NCBI GenBank assembly: GCA_023055355.1 | Contig: JALJCS010000001.1 | Span: 82,004,881 to 82,068,880 of the forward strand | DNA length: 64,000 bases | Direction of reading: 5' to 3' | Source of the DNA: Agelaius tricolor | Taxonomy: Eukaryota > Chordata > Aves > Passeriformes > Icteridae | Shown: positions 12,801-26,397 of the stretch, piece by piece | Layout: every line of letters begins with the position of its first letter | Position numbering within the stretch: position 1 is the stretch's first letter | Position numbers and translations under genes: made by a program | Notes under the pieces: model-generated | Databases searched by the model: none | Seen by the model: the letters and a program-made list of their open reading frames with translations, nothing else | What the model was told of the DNA's origin: nothing

Positions 12801-14728
12801 AAGTGAACAAAGTAAGTTTTGCGGTGTAAGTGCCAACCTCAAGACTAAATTTCTTTCTCTAATTCTTATCAAAATCTTGGGCCTCACCATGAGACTGTGT
12901 CCCAAAAATATGTGTCTGATGAATTTGAGTTCAAGATCAGGTGACCAACTCATCTAACAAGAAAAGGCTGAGCAGGTCTTCCACTCTGTTTTCCTGTACA
13001 TGATCATCACAGCATTTAACACCACTGATTCTGCAGTCATCCCAGTTGCTCTAGTTACAAGAAATAAACCCAGTCTTTAAAACTCTGAGTCTCTGGCTGA
13101 GTAAGAGCAACAGTGCTGCCAGCAGCAGTGGGGATGTTACAGGACGCTGATCAGGTGAGACATGCCCACCATTCCAGCTGGAGGTAGGCATTGCTTGCTG
13201 TGCAGGCTGGCACAGACACCCAGTGTCCCTGCCAGCTCCCAAACATGAGAAAACAACTATTTTCAAAACAACTGAGTTTGTGAGCAAGAAGTGTCCTCAG
13301 GCTTTTAAAGCCTTTTCAGCTCTGTCCTAAAGTAATGGTGCATCATGTCTAAGTGCTTTGGCCAATCCTTGATTCTCTAAGGAATGAAGAAAACGAGCTA
13401 TTCTAACATGCCTGACCCGCTTGCCTTGGAGTTGAACTTGGAGAAATGGAAATCTTTCTCTGCCACTCTTCTTGACAGCCTTAGGATCTAAAAGCTGGAG
13501 GTTTGCTTAGAGTCATGGTTTTAATAGAAAACCAAAGCTGCGAGGAGTGCTTTGAGAGTAGTAGACCATCTGTTCTCTTTCCGGTCTAGAATTAAGACAA
13601 TGAACATGGAAATTTGAGAGGAATGGGGGAGCTTTATTCAGCAGGCTCATTTAATATTAATATTTCAGAAGACTGTGCATTTGTGGGCCAATTAGAAGCT
13701 ACCTGGGCCTCAGACTTTAATTGCCACCCAAATTATCACCATTCCACAATCTAGTAACATCCAGTTTCCCATATATGTAAGGTGGAGGTGTCTTCTTATT
13801 TCTCTAGGGTTATGGAAGGATGAAATGCATTTGTATGTTTGGAACATTTAGGTATTACATTTTTGTAATCCTCTGCAGTACCATCTAGGGAGAATCCTAA
13901 GCAGAGGAGCAAAATAGATGGTAAGATAAAAGCTCTTGCTGTTTCTGCAATTCAGATTCTTGGCAGGGCACCTTTAACCAGTAAATTTCCACTCCTCTGT
14001 CTCTGCAGGTGCTAAGAACCATGCCATATTCATCTTGCTCTCACTTGCTTTCTATTTCTCATACAGAAAGTAACAAAATAAAAAATATTAAAAAAAAAAG
14101 CCTACAAATGCACAAAGGACTTGAGAAGAAAAGGAGGTAAAATAAAAGTCAAGGCTATCTACTTTTCCACTTTTAGGTCTCTCTTGAAAGCTAAACAATG
14201 ACCAGCAAATGAATGAAGGGAAGAGGAGATGGCCGACTGGTCAAAATACTCAGCTTTTAACAGCTGAGACATATTATCTGTGATGAAACCTGTATTTAAA
14301 ATGAGGTCAAAGTTCATAAACCCTAAAAAGTAGCAGGCATTTAAAGATCAGATCTGGTAATGCACAAATGGGAAAAAGATATACAGGTTATTTTGGGCAG
14401 GTGGGTTGCAAAATTATCTTTATTTTCATTTCTTCACTCTAAGTTTCCCTGTGCCACTTTCAGTCTAGAAAAGTAAATTATCTATACAGTTTCAGGTCAA
14501 TGAAGGTTGAAGGTGAATATCCAAATCCACAAACTTCCTGTGGCACTATCAAAGGCAACTCCCTATTAGTGGGATAGAATTATATGTGAATTATTTTGTT
14601 GGCTTTATCTACAGATACAGACACAGGCTCATAGTCTGAAAGAATTTTAACAAGATTTGAAATGTTCTATTTTCTCTCAGATTTTTCTCTTTTTCTCTTT
14701 TGTGTTTTTCAGATTTTTTTAAATGGTT
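6831..14728. other. unique non-coding DNA with no gene
   Basis: I see no exon or recognisable transposon. Small local repeats are present. An 18-bp direct repeat with one mismatch and a 7-bp inverted repeat lie around 8764-8810. A short GATTGGTTC tandem sits near 9760-9795. GCT/GATG-type triplet motifs occur at about 9220-9450. The section 7320-7940 is listed separately as a possible conserved element. Confidence 0.5.
7320..7940. other. candidate conserved non-coding element
   Basis: This stretch has no repeat character and lacks long homopolymers. It holds closely spaced AT-core motifs of the kind frequent in vertebrate developmental enhancers: AAATTAACAGGAATATTAATGC around 7546-7568, GATAATCATGTCAGCTAATG around 7828-7848, and a POU octamer ATGCAAAT at 7872-7879. 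Conservation cannot be assessed from one sequence, so this call rests on composition and motif content only. Confidence 0.25.
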
Positions 14729-14732
14729 CTTT

Positions 14733-14764
<32 letters not shown>

Positions 14765-14780
14765 TTCTTTCTTTCTTTCT
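14729..14780. repeat. (TTTC)n microsatellite
   Basis: A 52-bp tetranucleotide tract with a single interruption (TTTTC near 14764). It lies downstream of a 60-bp pyrimidine-rich stretch, so the whole block is a homopyrimidine-biased region. It is likely length-variable between individuals. Confidence 0.95.
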
Positions 14781-17700
14781 GACTTTTAGGAAGATACACA
14801 AGAAGTTAAGGTACTAACTGTGAAAGAATAACAGAAGTTGAAGAACTGTATACTGAAACCTGATAAATGAAAAATGGGCACAGTATCAAATTTAATCACA
14901 TTTGTATTCACAAGTTGTTGAGAGCTGACACTGATTTATGATCTATCAACAGTCACCAGATTCTATGGCTACTTTATACAGATACAAAGAGATGGATGGA
15001 TAGATAAACAGACAGTGAAATAATGTTGCAAATTGAGTAGTAGGAGACCTAGCTATAAAAGATAACTCATCCAATTAATTTTTAAAAATATGGAGATTTT
15101 TGAAGAGCAGATCTTTGGGAAATCTTCTAAAATAAATGATGTTTTGAGAAAAGCTAAACTATCCTGTTACTGTTCTTTGTTCAAATGTTATTACACCAGT
15201 ACAACAGAACAATCCCACTTTACAGACAGTTCCCCAAGCACTCAACAGACTGGAGAGAGGGAGTTTCACGCAAATATTTTGTGCCAAAGCACAACACAGA
15301 AGTATTCCATTAAAAATAATTCCTTCCTCTAATTCATACAGTGAGTTCAACAGTGCACATGCTTGTGAGCATTAAGAAAACAAGAGGTCCAAGAGCATGA
15401 GTGATGGACTGAGGTGAAACCTGAACAGGGGAAGAAAAGTAAAAAGAGTAATGTAAATGTCACTGAAAATGACAGGACCACAATGCATGGCCACAGCCAA
15501 ACACAGAAGATTCGTCTTTGCACAGTGTCCTCCCTTACAGACAGTTTGTCCTGGCTGTATTAATAGATAAATTAATGGAGGTATCATAGAAAAGAGGAAG
15601 TTTCCATATTAACAAAGAAGAAGGCAGTTTTTCCTGGCTGTCCTGGCCCATCTTGCTCAGTAAGGAGACCTCTGTGCCCATACAGGGGTTGGGGTCACCA
15701 CTCGCCACGCTCGTGCCTGGTGGCACAGCCTGGGCACGAGGCTCAGCCATGGGCCCACTGCCACTGCTGCTGCTCCTGTGGCCTCTGCAGAAACCCCTGG
15801 CTCTTGGGAATACAGGTGCAAGCAGGCCCTGGAATCATGAGCATGGTCCCTGTCAGTAGAAATGAATTCCCATAGAGCCATGTGGGACCATGATTTTGGA
15901 AGTAGTCTGGCCAGAGCCTGAATTGTTTGCATCTCTGCTGAGTTCAGACTTTCAGAGGACAGCACCTACTGCAGTGCTTCTGTCCAGGCAACAAAGTGAT
16001 CCACTCTTTTGGCACCTTATCTTCAATTACCCAAGTTTCCTCATCTGTGATATCAAAACTTTTTTAATTTATGGACCAAAGTCACTAATAGCACTCAAAT
16101 ACTGTGATAATAGCTCTCTATAATTTAATAATAGGTATTACTCTTTTAACTTAACTTATGATTAATATTAATTTCTGCAGCCATTATGTGAGTAGCCTCA
16201 ATGACCTCTTTCCATAAATAATGTCATATTTTCTTTCTAAGTGCTGAAGTATCATGTCTTCTTGACTGACTATGGATTTCAATATATTTTCTTGATCTAC
16301 AGAAATGATGACTATATTTGTCCTTCATCTTCTTTATTAGACTCAAAACCAAAATCATTACAGAGTCCAGGTTTTCCATTCATTTTTTGCTAGCTATTTC
16401 ACTGTTAGCTTTGTGAGTCTAGACATTATCCCACTCAAGATAACACAAATTCAGTCATTGCAGCTAACAAGTTTGGAAAAATATGACAAACCAACAAAGA
16501 CAGTTTTCGCAAATTTTTGAAAATATGTGTCTTTGACTCTTCTATTTTTTGTAATTAAGTACAGTTCCATTTAAATCAACAGTTCTACTAGCTCAAAACA
16601 TTTTCTGGTATATATTATTCAGATTTCTCTTAAAAGGGAGAAACTCTGCAAAAAAAATGTTTATCAGTAACCTGACCTTTAAAGAGGGAAAGACTACCTC
16701 ATAGAATTTATGTCTTAATCAACTTGGAAAAGAGATTAATAGCTTGATATGCCTACATATGCATTATTCATATTTTTCCAACATAAACTGCCCATAAATT
16801 CACCCAAGAAGGTATTAGGCACATCTAAGCAGTCAGGAAAGGGCATCTCCCTGCCTGCTGTTAAGGCTTGTCCTCAATTGTCCATATTGCTTACATGCAA
16901 AGAATTGCTCAGCAGAGACCTCACCCGTCCTTCCAGAGAGAAATCTCAAACCCACTTAGCATGAATTGGCAGCTTGGATGGATCAAGTCCTTGTGGACTG
17001 AGTATGTACACCTTGGACCACAGAGTATGTATAGAATTCATGGAAAAATCTGAATCCAAGCCATCTGTCTGTGTCAGATTTTGTTAGACCTATCAAGCAC
17101 ATCAAATGCTTGTGATGGCCACGTATTGCCATTATCAATGAGATTTCACTTCTATTTCATGAAGGGAGATAAGGGGTTTATTTTAAAAAATGTTACCATT
17201 TCTCAGATTTTGTTGATTCTGCAGTGTAATGATGGCAAGTCTTGCTCTGCCCTTTATGACCATTTCAGTGAGTAAGGACAAACTTCTTTTTAGTGAACAC
17301 TGAGAAGGAGAAATGTACTTAGGCTGTACAATGCAAGAAACAGGAAACATTAAATCCTGAACAGGGACATATGAGAGGAGATGAGGAAGGAAATACTGCT
17401 AGGGGCAGGAGCAACAGAAGGAACCAGCTCTACTTGAGAGGAGAAGCTCAAAGATGAAAAAACTATTCTGTAATTTGATAAATCTCAAAACAGATAAAAT
17501 TTGAACATCCCTTTCAAAGTTCTCACTGAATCACCTCCTATCTAACAAACCAGAATGCCTTCCTGGCCTTGTTGTACTTAGCAGGGGAGATGCTGGTCAG
17601 TTCTTGGTCAGAAAAAAAGCTTTGCAATAACAGTTTCAGTACTATTTCTCACAGTATGAAGCACCTCATGATTCCCAAGTGGATGAGGCTCTGGTCATTG

Positions 17701-18454
17701 ACCTCTAGTCATGCCAGTGAAAATAAGTCCAAAATGACAGCAAAGCAAATTCAGATGACATTTGTGGAATGTTTTAGACAACTGTTCTGCATTTTCCCAT
17801 GTTTCATTGTTCTTTTATGAGAAAAAGCAGAAAATAAAGTATAAACAAATTTAAAGTCAGAGCTGCAATGTGGCTTTTTTTGTTAACTTTGTTTTTTAGA
17901 AAGCTTTGCAGAAATTGTAGACAGTTCTTTCAAATGATTCTACAGGATGCTGACAAAAAGCCAAATTATTCTTTGTATATGAGCTGCCCTCTGTCTGCAT
18001 ATAAACCATGTGATTTTCCAATAAGAAAGAGCAGCTGGAGGCTTAGTGACATCTGAGGGACAGGGAAAAATGCACAGAACAACCAGTGGCTGTTTAATGT
18101 CTCTCAAACTTCTGAAAAAGACATTATTCCAGGAATAAAATTGCCTTGTTGTTTGCCAGTGAATCCTCTGGATATGAGGGACACAATTTATGATCTCGTA
18201 ACGCATAAACTTTAACCTGTTGGCATCTGTTTGCAGTACCTGGTAGCCCAGTGTCTCCTGGTACCTGACTGCTTTCTGCCACTGCCCCACTGTCAGGCTA
18301 AAAATGAGATGTTTCCTATTCCTACCCTAAGGAAGAGTCTGCCTTAAAATTAAGTAATTTTAGTAAAGGAAATATTCTCAACACTTAGTAGATTATAGAC
18401 AAAATTAATTCTCCATTTTTTTTATGTGGGCATTTTTTTTTTTGTTTGTTTGGA
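14781..18454. other. unique non-coding DNA, no gene recognised
   Basis: There is no convincing exon. A GC-richer patch at about 15640-15860 has overlapping open frames on both strands of 68 to 102 codons. None has a recognisable domain, and their overlap argues for chance. The rest is AT-rich unique sequence. Confidence 0.5.
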
Positions 18455-18620
18455 CAGCTTGGAAAGATCATCTAATCCTTTCTCCTGCCCCATTGCAGCA
18501 TCAGAAATAGTTGTGTGTTTCTTAGGGCTGTTTGTTTAACCTGTGTTTAAATAGCTTGCTTGCCAACAATTCAGTCCAGCATTCTCTATCCTACAAATAA
18601 TTTATTTTGCTTTCTATTTT
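18455..18620 (-). mobile_element. possible ancient CR1-like LINE relic (antisense)
   Basis: The text around 18460-18500 (CTTGGAAAGATCATCTAATCC and the following CTCCTGCCCC) resembles the antisense of the 3' untranslated part of old CR1/L3-type LINEs, where a GGTCATCTAGTCCAACC-like motif is typical. The following 100 bp also fit loosely. The similarity is weak and recalled from memory. A repeat search would be needed to confirm it. Confidence 0.3.
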
Positions 18621-20640
18621 CTAACCAAAAGAGCTCTTGATCAAAATTGTTCCTAACACTTCTTTTCCTGTCCACTCTGTGAAGAGACATTATTCTCTCT
18701 TTCCACCCCCCCCCGCCCCCAATCAGGCTTTTTTTGTTTGAAGCCTGTTTGAGTGTTTTTCTTTAGCTTTGTTAAGCTTGGTTGTTCTTGAGATACCTGA
18801 GTTCCTCCAACAATTGATTTCAGCCTTTTTACAATATTGAAACAGACACAAAGGAATGAGAAAGACATGCAAAAAATTAGTAGTAAAATTAATCAGGATC
18901 TGAGTAAAAAACACAATTTATGCCAGTACATGTCAAGTTCACAAAACTTAACTAAATAAAGTAGATCACACCGGATTTCTGTTTATGCTAAAAGACATAG
19001 GCCTCAATATCTTAATTGTATCTTTTCAGAAAATTTATATTTTACTGTAATAATTAAATATTTCACAGTGTCAACCAGTAGCAAGTGCATTGATTAATAT
19101 GCTTTTCTTCAAAAAACAGAAAATGAATAATAAACATATAAAGCACAATAGTCCTTCTGGAGAAGTTATTTTTCTTTAGACTGTGTAAGAAAGCGTCAAA
19201 CAGCACAAATTTAATTTTTTTTTTTCCTTTTCTCAGGACACAATCAAAATCAGAAGGTAGTGATATATTTTGCAAATACCTGCAGGAGAAAATAGGAAGA
19301 AAAAATTAAACCAATTAAAACATAAAAGGTAATGAAAATCACAATCCAACTGTGCAATATCCACAATAACCAGTTTCTGGTCTTAAATTTTCCCTACAGT
19401 TAAAACCACTCTGTAAAAACTGATATCCTGCAGTTAAAATATTCACTGTAGAAGCTGATTACCTGGATATAATCTTTACATCAGGGGAAAAAACCCCAAA
19501 CCTGAAGACATACTGGAATTCACAGCAAACATTGCAGAAGCTAGTACCTGCCTTTAACACTTCCTTGAGGAATGCATTCTTCCCAGAAAACATTACCTTT
19601 TTCTCTTTGCGCTATTCATCAGAAATGGACTTTCTGATAGTGCTTGCCCACAGTGAATATTAATTCTGAACTGGGATTTTAGCCACTGGCTCCCTCTTAT
19701 GAATGCACCTGCTCAAATGCAATACACTGATGAGGCTTATTTTATAGTGAAAAAATGTGGTTCAGATCAAATATTTTTCGTTTGAAACAAAGAAATATCA
19801 TTTGGAAAGGGGTAATAGTTTATACAATTCTCATAAAAAGTGAATAGAAAATTTCAAATCAAGTCAATAATGTAACATCACTGATTAGTAAAATCCTTCT
19901 GAAAACTAGACCTTCACAAGGAAGGATGAAATCTCATTTCAGCTGGTGTCTTAGGGAGGGAATGAATTTTGCTCCCAGAAAGCTTAAATATTTCAGTTCA
20001 TCATTTTCTCTTGAATTTTCAGGGCATCTCTGATCTGTAAATAAAATTCTCTCATGTTCACACTTAATTCTTTATTCTCCATGATGGGTTATTTTTTACC
20101 TTGCTCCTTGGGAACATAATTTTCATGCCATGTTTTCTCTACAGACTAAATGTACTATTGTATCTACATACTAAAATGAAGTTCTGTGTTCACCTCAGTC
20201 AGGGTAAATAGACATGCTGTGACAGGCTGATGAGCGGCAGCAGGAATCCACCTATGACAAGAGCTTGAAGGTGCGGGAAAGGTTTCTTCCTGTAGGATGT
20301 ATTTTGTATATGCTGTCCTTTTTGGACTGTGGTTGGGGAGCCCATGCTTTGCACACTGCATAGTAGAAGGGAGTTAATATCCTGTTTCTTGCCTTTTCTC
20401 CTGTTTTAAAATTCTGTTTAGTTTGGCAGAGTGTCAGAACCATAGACCAACAGAAAAATCTGACTATCAGGGAAGGAAAAGGTATAAAGCTAGGTGGAGA
20501 GATACAGATAGGCCAGACTGACCTTCAAGATTTGAGTAGCCTTGGTGGTGAGCAGTAATTATGTGGGTTATGTACTTGATTAAAGAAAAACAAGGAAAAC
20601 TGGAATGAGAATTTATATATGGGTGGTGAAATGAGCTAGG
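18621..20640. other. unique non-coding DNA
   Basis: No exon or clear transposon is visible. A C-rich run at 18706-18720 and several short A/T runs are the only low-complexity features. Confidence 0.5.
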
Positions 20641-20659
20641 TTAGGTTTTGCTGGGTAAT

Positions 20660-21080
20660 TAGCTAGTTACACTTGACCGTATCGCCTCCTTGCAGCAGGG
20701 CATTAACAGATGGTGTACAGAGCTGTCAGAACAAAAAGCCTTGCCTTCCCCCATCAAGTGCTGCTGCTGCTGCTGCTGAAGGATCAATTCTTCAGTGCAA
20801 GCACTGGGGGGCTAATAAAGACTCCAACCCTGGGAACAGGAGTGATTTACAATTGAACTTAATCTATTTGAAAAATTCTAGCAACCGCATTAAAAAAACC
20901 CCAAATCTCATCACGCACCACCTGAATTTCCTCAGTGCCATCTGTCTGCTGCATTAAACAAAGCTCCAGAGACCCTCAGAGGGAGAGAGGCAGAGTTTTA
21001 ATGATTAACCTAACCTGCCTGTCAGGATGGATAGCTTGATATATAGGCCCTGGGTTGGCAGTTTCTGCATAGCTAGTCAC
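20660..21080. other. candidate conserved non-coding element with (CTG)6
   Basis: This non-repetitive block contains six CTG triplets at 20761-20778 and a dense set of homeodomain-type cores, for example TTTTAATGATTAACC near 20995 and GATAGCTTGATATATA near 21030. Neither strand gives a domain-bearing protein. The call as a regulatory element is based on texture alone. Confidence 0.25.
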
Positions 21081-24000
21081 TGACGCTGCAGAGGAGACTG
21101 AAGCCAGCAGGAATTCCCCTCTGCTGTGGAAACCAGCGCGAGGTCCCCCAGGACCAGCATGCGGAGGCGGCTTTGGGGGGGATTCCCAGGGGGCTGGGCA
21201 TGGGGAAGCACTGCCTGTAGCTTACACCTGCAAAGGCAGCCCCTGGCCATCAACCATCAATAACCCTGGAAGCCCATCTGCACCTGAGTTCTTTGCAGCA
21301 ATATGGCACACACTGCCTGGCTTTATTTCTGCTAAAGAGTTCACCTGCTGAAAAACCTTGAAATGGTTTCAGTTTGGCACCTGAGCATTTACCTTGTGGT
21401 ACTGATGTTGATGGAGAGTATCAAATTGCCAGCCTCAATTTCATGAGCTGAGATTGTAGTTTTATGAGATTCCTATAATATTCAGAAGTGAATGTGGCCT
21501 TTTGATCATGTCCATTTGATTGAGACAAACAATACCTTTTTTAGCATCAGTCTCAAACTTGGATTTACAGGAGATGCCAAAAGTGAAAGCTTTTAGTTTT
21601 ATGAGAGCAATATTATTTTAATCTCTCAGTAAACATTTTTCCTCTGAATAGAAAGGACAGCTTTTCACTATAAAAATAATTTTAAATTATGGGTGGTATT
21701 TTTCACTCACACACTCACTCACATTTTTCATCTCATGCCGATGTTCTTGAAATATTTAAATTAAATTATTATTTCTTTGTATTTGTGGAGAGGATGTAAA
21801 CAATGCAGCTTTTCTGTTCCAAAATGTTTAAGAATCATCGAGATATTTGTGGGTGCTATTTAATGAGCAATCATTTTACTTCTTTTACAGTAAAATTAAT
21901 GGTTCCACTTTGCAGGTAAAGAAAATGAAACCTAAGCTATCATTTTACAATAGATTTTACCAGAGCTAGCAATTTACATGCGAGTAAAGTGAATATAAAT
22001 GGTGAAAACACATTCATAAATTATATATATCTGAAGGCTTAAGGGAGCAAAACATCATCTGACAAGCAACAATCAAAAGTATAAACTAATTCAGTGAAAG
22101 ATTCATAATTAAAATAATATTTCCTAGAATTAGTTAAATTTTGTATTCATCTAGATGCTTATACATAGTTACAAATATCTAAATTATAAAATTACCTGTG
22201 TTTTATGCTCACTGCTAGGCTTGCTTAGAAACCTCTCCAGATCTGTAAAACCTTCCTGAAAATCTTTAATAAAACCCTGCAGTCCTAAAGTATATGTGAA
22301 TTCTACATAGATAAAGAAGACAAATAATGTAGATATCTATAATATTATTTTCTTTGGTAGTAATTATAATTTTTATTAATTAAAAAACAGTTCTGATGTA
22401 AATTAAATTCCTGGAAAAAAAGTCATTTTCTGTCTCTTTACACTGGGTCCCTGTAGTCAATCCCCAGGGTCCAGGGATGAGGAGAACTGATCTCCCAGTA
22501 ATTACTGAAGGACTCTGGCTCTCCCAGTCAGAGAGGGGAGCAGGGCTCATGTCTCAGCAGTGTCAGGGTAATCCTTCATCACACAAGTTATATACATTTC
22601 TCAGAGCTGGCCCCACTCTATCAATCCTTCTGAAATATGAGAATCCCACTGAGGTCCATTTAGTCATCCTGCATCCTATTGTTAATGAATATGACAAAGG
22701 AAGACAGATCCTAATGCCAGTATCTCCAGGCAGGCTGGCAGCCCTCTTGCTTTCATTTTCCTGCCCTACTAATACTGATCAGTGCCATTTGATGATTGCT
22801 CTGAAGTGTTTCACACACAGACAGCAGGGTACATATCCAAGCAAATCTGAATTCTGGGTATAAAGTTTCATGGGCAACTGTTCCCCATGAATTACTAGGA
22901 ATTTATGTGTATATATAATGTTTTATAAGTCTCCCTTTACAAGTCTCTCTTTTCAGGTAACAATAATAAAGTAATAATAAAATGAAAAATTAGTTCCTGT
23001 TTTAGTAGCTCAAGACTCTTCTGATCCTCATTCCCCTTACGTGCTTACCAAGGATTTCTGCTGCACTCTGCTGAACCAGAAAGTGTTTCACCTGGGCCAT
23101 CGCTGTGTTAGAAAACATGGACACCACACTGTTTGTACATCTTTTGGACTCAACTATCTGGCACAATGAAAAAAGTTTCTAGCAGTGAAAAAATGAGATC
23201 TGTGCCATTTCTCCACACTCTTGTTCCTAGGATCACTGGAAATTTGTCCTGCTGTGTCATTGCTGTTAGGGTGATGGAAGGTACAGAATAGCACATATTC
23301 TGCTCTGTCATCCATGTGCTGTCCATGTCCTGTGCCACACTGGAAAGGGAATTCTACTGCTAAGAAAATGGTTGATGGTTTTTTTGCTAATTCAGCACAT
23401 CTCTTATTTTCTACTTATATTTCCTTTAACTCAAAGGGTATTATGAACGTGATGCTGCCTTCTAATGAAAGTAACCACAGAATGGGTGACAGCAGGGATC
23501 GATAAAACGGAAGGCAAAGGAGAACATCTTTTATACTTTCCCTTCCTTGAATCTCCCTATTCCTTGTAAGTGAATTACATGATGAATTTAGGCCACCACT
23601 CTAACAAGAACCACCATGATATTTCATGCCTTGGAATAAGCAAGGATTGCTTCTCAGCTACATGTTTTGAAAGACACATATAAGAGTGTTATATAAGATT
23701 GTCATGCAAAGGTTTTGTGTGCACATTTTCTGTCAAATAAAGTTTTTGATCCAAAAAGTAGTCTGAATTAATTTTCATTAAAATATCTTAAATAAAACAA
23801 ACAGGCCTTTAGTCACATTTGAAAATTACTATGTATATTCTTTCACCAATATCTGCTTTATTAAGAGAAAGAATTGTTGTCTAACTCAGAGCAGTAATTA
23901 CATCTACTCTGTTCAAACATTCTTGCTACTAAACTCTAATGTACAAATGCAGAAGACATTGACTCCTGGCTAGTTTTATTTAAAAAGTCCATTGTGAAAA

Positions 24001-25375
24001 CGTTTTTCCAGCTAAATAATTTTTTCGCATTAATGTGTTTTTTTTTTTTTTCAAAAAAGTCAAAGGGGTTAAAGATGCTGGTAGACCTTATTTCTCAGTA
24101 CTTTATGCTTTTAAACTTCATCTAAAATTATAGAACTTAAATAAACCTTCTTTACCCAAGTGCTGCTTTTCTGTAATTGCTCTGCCTATTACATGTTAAA
24201 AGACTTTAGTCTTCAGTGGGCCTGGGCAACAAGGATCACTTGGCTAAGATGGGTTTTGTCAGACAGCAAAGAAGCTGAAAAAACCCACCCATAAGAAAGA
24301 TAGCCCCATGATAACAAGGCTCTTTATCATCTTCTAATATCACATTTATATGTCCCAGTATTTCATTTAAATACTACGGATCAAAGGTTAATGAATCATT
24401 GTTGGGGTAGAGCTGGTGCCCAGCAAAGAGGAAAGGGCAGCAGGGGCCCAGCACAACCTCTAGAACCTGCAGCGCTAAGGAACTGTGACCTAAGGACTCC
24501 TTTTATCCTCTTCTCCTTTTTGATATCCAGTCCATGTGCCTCAGCAGGACCCTTTGCATATTCTCATCCTGCTCACTCCTGTGTCTGTGGGATTCTGGCA
24601 GTGGCTGAGATTCTGGACCTGTTCTGTTAACAGGAAATTTAATGGGTGCAAACTTTTCACATCCAGTTGCACCACCTGTAGTAAACTGCTGCTTCAAATT
24701 AAGCTAATGCTGGTCAAAACTTGGCAAATGCCAGCTGTAAAGCTACTCCTTTCTCTTCCAACAGTTTGGAAAGGGCTTAACCTGTGAACTGCTTTCAGGT
24801 GTCCTCATCTCATAGGGTTTCTTGTTGAATAGTTTAGATGAATTACCTTCATTCATTACTCGTTCATTCATTTTCCCTTACTACTATATATTTTTCATAA
24901 AGGGAGAATTGATATTGTACCCTGCCAGGTGACTAATGAGCAAACTGCAGATAGTATAATTCCAGAAATTTTTGACTAGTTTTCATACCTGATATGTCTG
25001 AGATCCATAAGGCAGGAGGTTTCCTATACAGAGTTCTGAATATCAATGAGTAACAAAAAAAAGTGTGAATTCAAGCTCCTATGTTGTGGTATTGTTATTC
25101 ACAAAAGATGTATTTACATAATATTTTAAAAGTTCATTATTTAATCTTGTTCCAGATACTGTGTTCTGCATCTCTTGTCTTTGAATACTGTTCTTTTAAC
25201 AAGCTTCTATCCTTGGAAATTGCTGATTTTAGGTGTGACTTTTTTATTTTATTGATGTCACCATTACAGCTCTTACTTGAAATAATTTGGAATGCCCTCA
25301 TGTTCAAGTGCTTTTCTGGCTTGTGTTGTTTAACCCAATGGTAACTCAGACTCTACAGCTTCTCCCTCCTTTCCC
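21081..25375. other. AT-rich unique DNA, no gene
   Basis: A GC-richer shoulder at 21081-21250 gives way to long AT-rich sequence with many TAATT and AAATTAAAT cores (21650-22400). Part of that could be conserved regulatory DNA. The longest open frame (22477-22863 on the plus strand, 128 codons) has no recognisable domain. Nothing here can be called a gene. Confidence 0.5.
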
Positions 25376-25868
25376 TGCAGTGGGATGGGGGAGAGAATAG
25401 GAAAAAACAAAAAGCTCATGGGCTGAGATGAAGACAGCTTAAAAGGAGAGGAAAGGAAGGGAAAGGAAAATGATGACAGAAGTACAGACAAAACAAGTGA
25501 CACACAATTCAGTTGCTCACCACCCTCTGATCAATGCCCAGCTAGTCCCCAAGAAAGTGGCTGCCCCCCCCAGCCAACTCCCCCAGTTCTGCTGTTCAGC
25601 ATGATGCCACACGGTCTGGGACATCCCTTTGGCCACTTGGGGTGAGCTGTCCCAGCTGTGTCCCCTCCCATCCTCTCATCACCCCCAGCCTTCTCTCTGT
25701 CGGGGCCACATGAGAAGCTGAAAAGTCCTTGACTTTGAGCAAGCCCTGCTCAGCAACAACAGAAACATAAATGTGTTATCAACATGATTCTCATTCTAAA
25801 TCCCAAACACAGCACTGTTCCACCTACTAGGGAAATAATTAACTCCATCACTGCCAAAACCAGGGTAG
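25376..25868. mobile_element. avian endogenous-retrovirus-like repeat fragment
   Basis: The block from about 25400 to 25865 matches, from memory, a widespread avian retroelement sequence. Recognisable parts are the GGGCTGAGATGAAGACAGCTT start, the CACCACCCTCTGATCAATGCCC centre and the GAAGCTGAAAAGTCCTTGAC to GCCAAAACCAGG end. It is GC-richer than its surroundings and has a short C-run at 25563-25571. No intact coding frame remains. I cannot fix orientation, exact ends or family without a repeat library. It may be LTR or internal sequence. Confidence 0.5.
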
Positions 25869-26397
25869 CTGAACATAAAAGCCTTTCCTCTGTCCTTGTC
25901 ATTTACCTCCCTCTCAGAGAATTTAAACCTCCCTTTAACCACCAAAATCACTACATTATTTTTGTGTTGGAAGAGTTTTAAGAATTAATTTTTTCTCCTT
26001 CACTTGTCTGAAGCTTTAGTGTCTTGTTTTATGGTTAAAAAATTCTACATTTTATTTTACTTTAGTTCCATTTCTGCCTCCTTAACTGCATGCTGACAGG
26101 GAGCATACTGAGAGAAAAAAAGGGGCCATGCCATTTAGAACTGCTTCTCATTGACCTCTTTCTATCCTTGCATTTTCAATGCATTCTTCTGGTTGCTTTT
26201 CTATGTTAAAATCTGGGTGAGAAGCTTTGAATGCTGACTCTCAAATGTTAAGTCACATTAGCTGAATTTCACTGGAGTAGTTTAGGTTCAAAGCGATGAA
26301 GTATGTGCTTATTTTTACTCTCAGCTGAATAACTCTGTTCTTTGAAATCTCTGTTGAAACTGTTTTCAATGAAAAGTAACTGCATTACCTAGAAACA

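Noticed and set aside
17940..18290. 116-codon minus-strand frame.
   Set aside because: No domain, no splice context and no codon pattern distinct from its surroundings. Length is within chance for 64 kb on six frames.
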